16,267 nucleotides of DNA. Source: IMCC26077 sp964561165 (lineage in GTDB: Bacteria; Actinomycetota; Actinomycetes; Nanopelagicales; Nanopelagicaceae). Below are positions 15,089 to 16,267 of the stretch, piece after piece. The notes below the pieces were generated by a model. It was not told where the DNA came from, made no database searches, and worked only from the letters and a program-made list of their open reading frames with translations. Positions within the stretch are counted from its first letter, which is position 1; the number at the start of each line of letters is the position of its first letter. The DNA lies in the NCBI GenBank assembly GCA_964561165.1, contig CAZLOJ010000026.1, forward strand, positions 1 through 16,267, read 5' to 3'. Position numbers and translations under genes: made by a program.

Positions 15089-15172
15089 TTGCCAATAGGG
15101 TGGCTTTGGTAGTGGGATTAAGGCTGGCAAAGGGCGCACAAGGCGCTTTGGGGTCTTTTAGAAGGGATGTGA

Positions 15173-15580
15173 GTGAGCAGCACAGGAATGGCTGCCCGGT
15201 TAGGAATAAAGCCGGGAGATTTGATTCTGGAGAGCGGTCTTCGTGCCGATGCCGATGACGCTCTGCGAAAGGAAATTTTCGCCGCGGCAGGAAGCGATCC
15301 GGTAGGCGATGGGGCACAAGAGGTCGTAGATGTGGTCCTGCTGTGGTGGCGCGAAGATGATGGTGATCTCATTGATGCCATGGTTGATTCATTAACGTTT
15401 CTCGATGCCCATGGAGTTGTTTGGTTATTTACGCCAAAGGTTGGTCGAACGGGACATGTAGAGCCGAGCGATATTCAAGAGAGCGCCCAGACTGCAGGAT
15501 TGGCGCAGACCTCTACATTTGCAGCATGCGCTGATTGGAGCGCGACGAAGCTAACGGCGCCAAAGGGCGGACGGCGCTAA
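15173..15580 (+). CDS. DUF3052 family protein
   Basis: A 135-residue soluble protein. It begins GTG with AAGGGA (15162-15167) five bases upstream. The conserved features are MAARLGIKPGDLILE (6-20), DDALRKEI, VVDVVLLWWREDDGDLID (51-68), VVWLFTPKVGRTGHVEPSDI (82-101) and SAQTAGLAQTSTF (103-115), as in DUF3052 proteins encoded beside aceE in many actinobacteria. Biochemical role unknown. The position next to aceE and ahpE is conserved, which suggests a link to central metabolism or stress, but that is inference. Divergent from aceE. Confidence 0.9.
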   Translation: MSSTGMAARLGIKPGDLILESGLRADADDALRKEIFAAAGSDPVGDGAQEVVDVVLLWWREDDGDLIDAMVDSLTFLDAHGVVWLFTPKVGRTGHVEPSDIQESAQTAGLAQTSTFAACADWSATKLTAPKGGRR

Positions 15581-15637
15581 AAACGTACATAATTACCCCC
15601 GTAAATCTGAAGCGGTTTCAACGATATTTCTACGAAA

Positions 15638-15643
15638 GAGGAG
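15638..15643 (+). promoter_or_regulatory. ribosome binding site of ahpE
   Basis: GAGGAG, seven bases before ATG 15651. Among the strongest in the window, as expected for an abundant peroxidase, and in contrast to the leaderless genes elsewhere here. Confidence 0.75.
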
Positions 15644-15650
15644 AAAGTTC

Positions 15651-16112
15651 ATGTCAGCACCAGCAGTTGGAACGATGGCGCCAGAGTTTGAATTAACAAA
15701 CCAACATGGCGAGAAGGTCTCACTTGCCTCATTCCGTGGCAAGAAGAATGTGGTCATAATCTTCTATCCATTTGCTTTCTCCGGAATCTGCACTGGCGAG
15801 CTCTGTTCTCTTCGTGATGATCTCAGCGCATTTCAAAACGAGAATGTAGAGCTACTTGCAATCTCGTGTGATCCGATGTTTAGTCTCAAGGCGTTCGCGG
15901 AGCACGAAGGATATAAATTCTCGCTCCTTGCAGATTTCTGGCCACACGGTGAGGTCGCTAAGGCATACGGAGTTTTCCTTGCTGAGCGCGGGATGGCTTC
16001 TCGTGGCACATTCATCATCGACAAGAGTGGCGCGATCGCGTGGAGCGTTCTCAATGGCCCTGGCGAAGCGCGCGATGTTGCAGCGTATAAGGCAGCGCTA
16101 GCAAAGCTCTAG
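15651..16112 (+). CDS. ahpE: AhpE-type peroxiredoxin
   Basis: Thiol peroxidase that reduces hydrogen peroxide, organic peroxides or peroxynitrite. The 153 residues follow AhpE closely: FYPFAFSGICTGELCSLRD (38-56) with the peroxidatic Cys47, LLADFWPHGEVAKAYGV (92-108) and SRGTFIID (117-124) with Arg118. Ser44 stands in the position often taken by Thr. A second cysteine, Cys52, follows at the CX4C spacing of atypical two-Cys Bcp enzymes; M. tuberculosis AhpE lacks it. Canonical ribosome site. Same strand as DUF3052, 70 bases after it, with a terminator-like hairpin at its own end. Confidence 0.93.
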   Translation: MSAPAVGTMAPEFELTNQHGEKVSLASFRGKKNVVIIFYPFAFSGICTGELCSLRDDLSAFQNENVELLAISCDPMFSLKAFAEHEGYKFSLLADFWPHGEVAKAYGVFLAERGMASRGTFIIDKSGAIAWSVLNGPGEARDVAAYKAALAKL

Positions 16113-16128
16113 TTTGCAAGGCGTTTTT
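16098..16128 (+). terminator. possible terminator of ahpE
   Basis: CTaGCAAA pairs with TTTGCaAG (seven pairs, one A-A mismatch) around a seven-base loop that contains the stop codon, followed three bases later by TTTTT. The stem is weak. Its right arm overlaps the TTGCAA that could serve as -35 for the tRNA gene. Confidence 0.4.
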
Positions 16129-16134
16129 ATAGGT

Positions 16135-16146
16135 TAGACTTATGCT
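16135..16146 (+). promoter_or_regulatory. probable tRNA-Val promoter -10 region
   Basis: Two overlapping candidates, TAGACT (16135-16140) and TATGCT (16141-16146), lie 13-24 bases before the tRNA. TTGCAA at 16114-16119 is a possible -35; the spacing to the first is 15 and to the second 21, neither ideal. Confidence 0.4.
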
Positions 16147-16158
16147 TGTTGCTTCACT

Positions 16159-16230
16159 GGGTGGTTAGCTCAGCGGTAGAGCGCCTCGCTTACACCGAGG
16201 ATGTCGGGGGTTCGAAACCCTCACCGCCCA
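16159..16230 (+). tRNA. tRNA-Val (anticodon UAC)
   Basis: A full cloverleaf is readable. The acceptor GGGTGGT pairs with ACCGCCC (one G-T pair), the D arm GCTC...GAGC is intact, the anticodon stem CCTCG/CGAGG encloses CTTACAC with anticodon TAC, and the T arm has GGGGG-TTCGAAA-CCCTC. Discriminator A. CCA is not encoded, as in most actinobacterial tRNAs. UAC reads GUA and, by wobble, other valine codons. Confidence 0.95.
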
Positions 16231-16267
16231 CAAGTTCTAGAAAAAGTCGGTAGTTCTACTCACTTAC

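Larger units (their letters stand above)
14975..15172. other. divergent intergenic region aceE / DUF3052
   Basis: The longest gene-free stretch in the window, 198 bases. It holds the aceE ribosome site, a 10-base-period direct repeat, a weak -10, a G/C-rich asymmetric run (GGTGGAGGGGGG on the reverse strand) and the inverted repeat at 15065-15088. I see no convincing promoter for the DUF3052 gene. Confidence 0.6.

Noticed and set aside
14975..15139. Upstream extension of aceE to 15139
   Set aside because: The extra 55 residues are unlike AceE, and the strong GAGGAG before ATG 14974 marks the start.
1..16267. CRISPR arrays, insertion sequences, phage genes or attachment sites
   Set aside because: No regularly spaced repeats, transposase or integrase motifs were seen, and the only tRNA has no adjacent mobile gene within the window.

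Overview
The window looks like chromosomal DNA of an actinobacterium with a compact genome and a base composition near half GC (judged by eye, not computed). The best fit is a freshwater planktonic lineage such as Nanopelagicales/acI, with moderate confidence. Support comes from a homodimeric-type AceE followed by a DUF3052 gene, an AhpE peroxiredoxin and a tRNA-Val; from the pairing of methylmalonyl-CoA epimerase with MeaB and a thioredoxin/TPR protein; from a small 'RCPGC...HWHTPCW' zinc-ribbon protein typical of actinobacteria; and from several leaderless start sites. There is no sign of phage, insertion sequence, CRISPR array or recent transfer. Coding density is very high and no gene-free stretch exceeds 300 bases.

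Layout. 24-596 (+) is a PduO-type cobalamin adenosyltransferase. 603-3339 (-) holds an ABC-2 exporter (ATPase, then permease) translationally coupled through GTGA overlaps to a secreted Lys/Pro-rich protein, followed by a small membrane-anchored DUF2007-like protein with its own leaderless promoter. 3438-3746 (+) is the zinc-ribbon protein. 3769-6962 (-) is an aldehyde dehydrogenase coupled by an ATGA overlap to a 575-residue secreted protein with a Cys/Lys-rich C-terminal tail. 7024-7740 (+) is a small alpha/beta hydrolase. 7761-8870 (-) is an AI-2E/PerM family membrane protein. 8890-9330 (-) is methylmalonyl-CoA epimerase, back to back with 9342-11012 (+), MeaB and a thioredoxin-fold/TPR protein, then an MFS transporter to 12229. 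12248-14974 (-) is aceE. A 198-bp divergent region follows, then DUF3052, ahpE and tRNA-Val(UAC) on the + strand.

How the genes work together. The adenosyltransferase, epimerase and MeaB belong to B12-dependent methylmalonyl-CoA metabolism; the mutase itself is not in the window. AceE links glycolysis to the TCA cycle. AhpE and the thioredoxin-fold protein point to oxidative and proteostatic stress handling.

Nothing here proves a new enzyme system. The most interesting signals are regulatory and structural: a repeated '-10, six bases, start codon' arrangement at four genes; a 24-bp hyphenated inverted repeat upstream of aceE; the secreted proteins coupled to an exporter and to a dehydrogenase; and family deviations in the epimerase, MeaB and the thioredoxin-fold protein.
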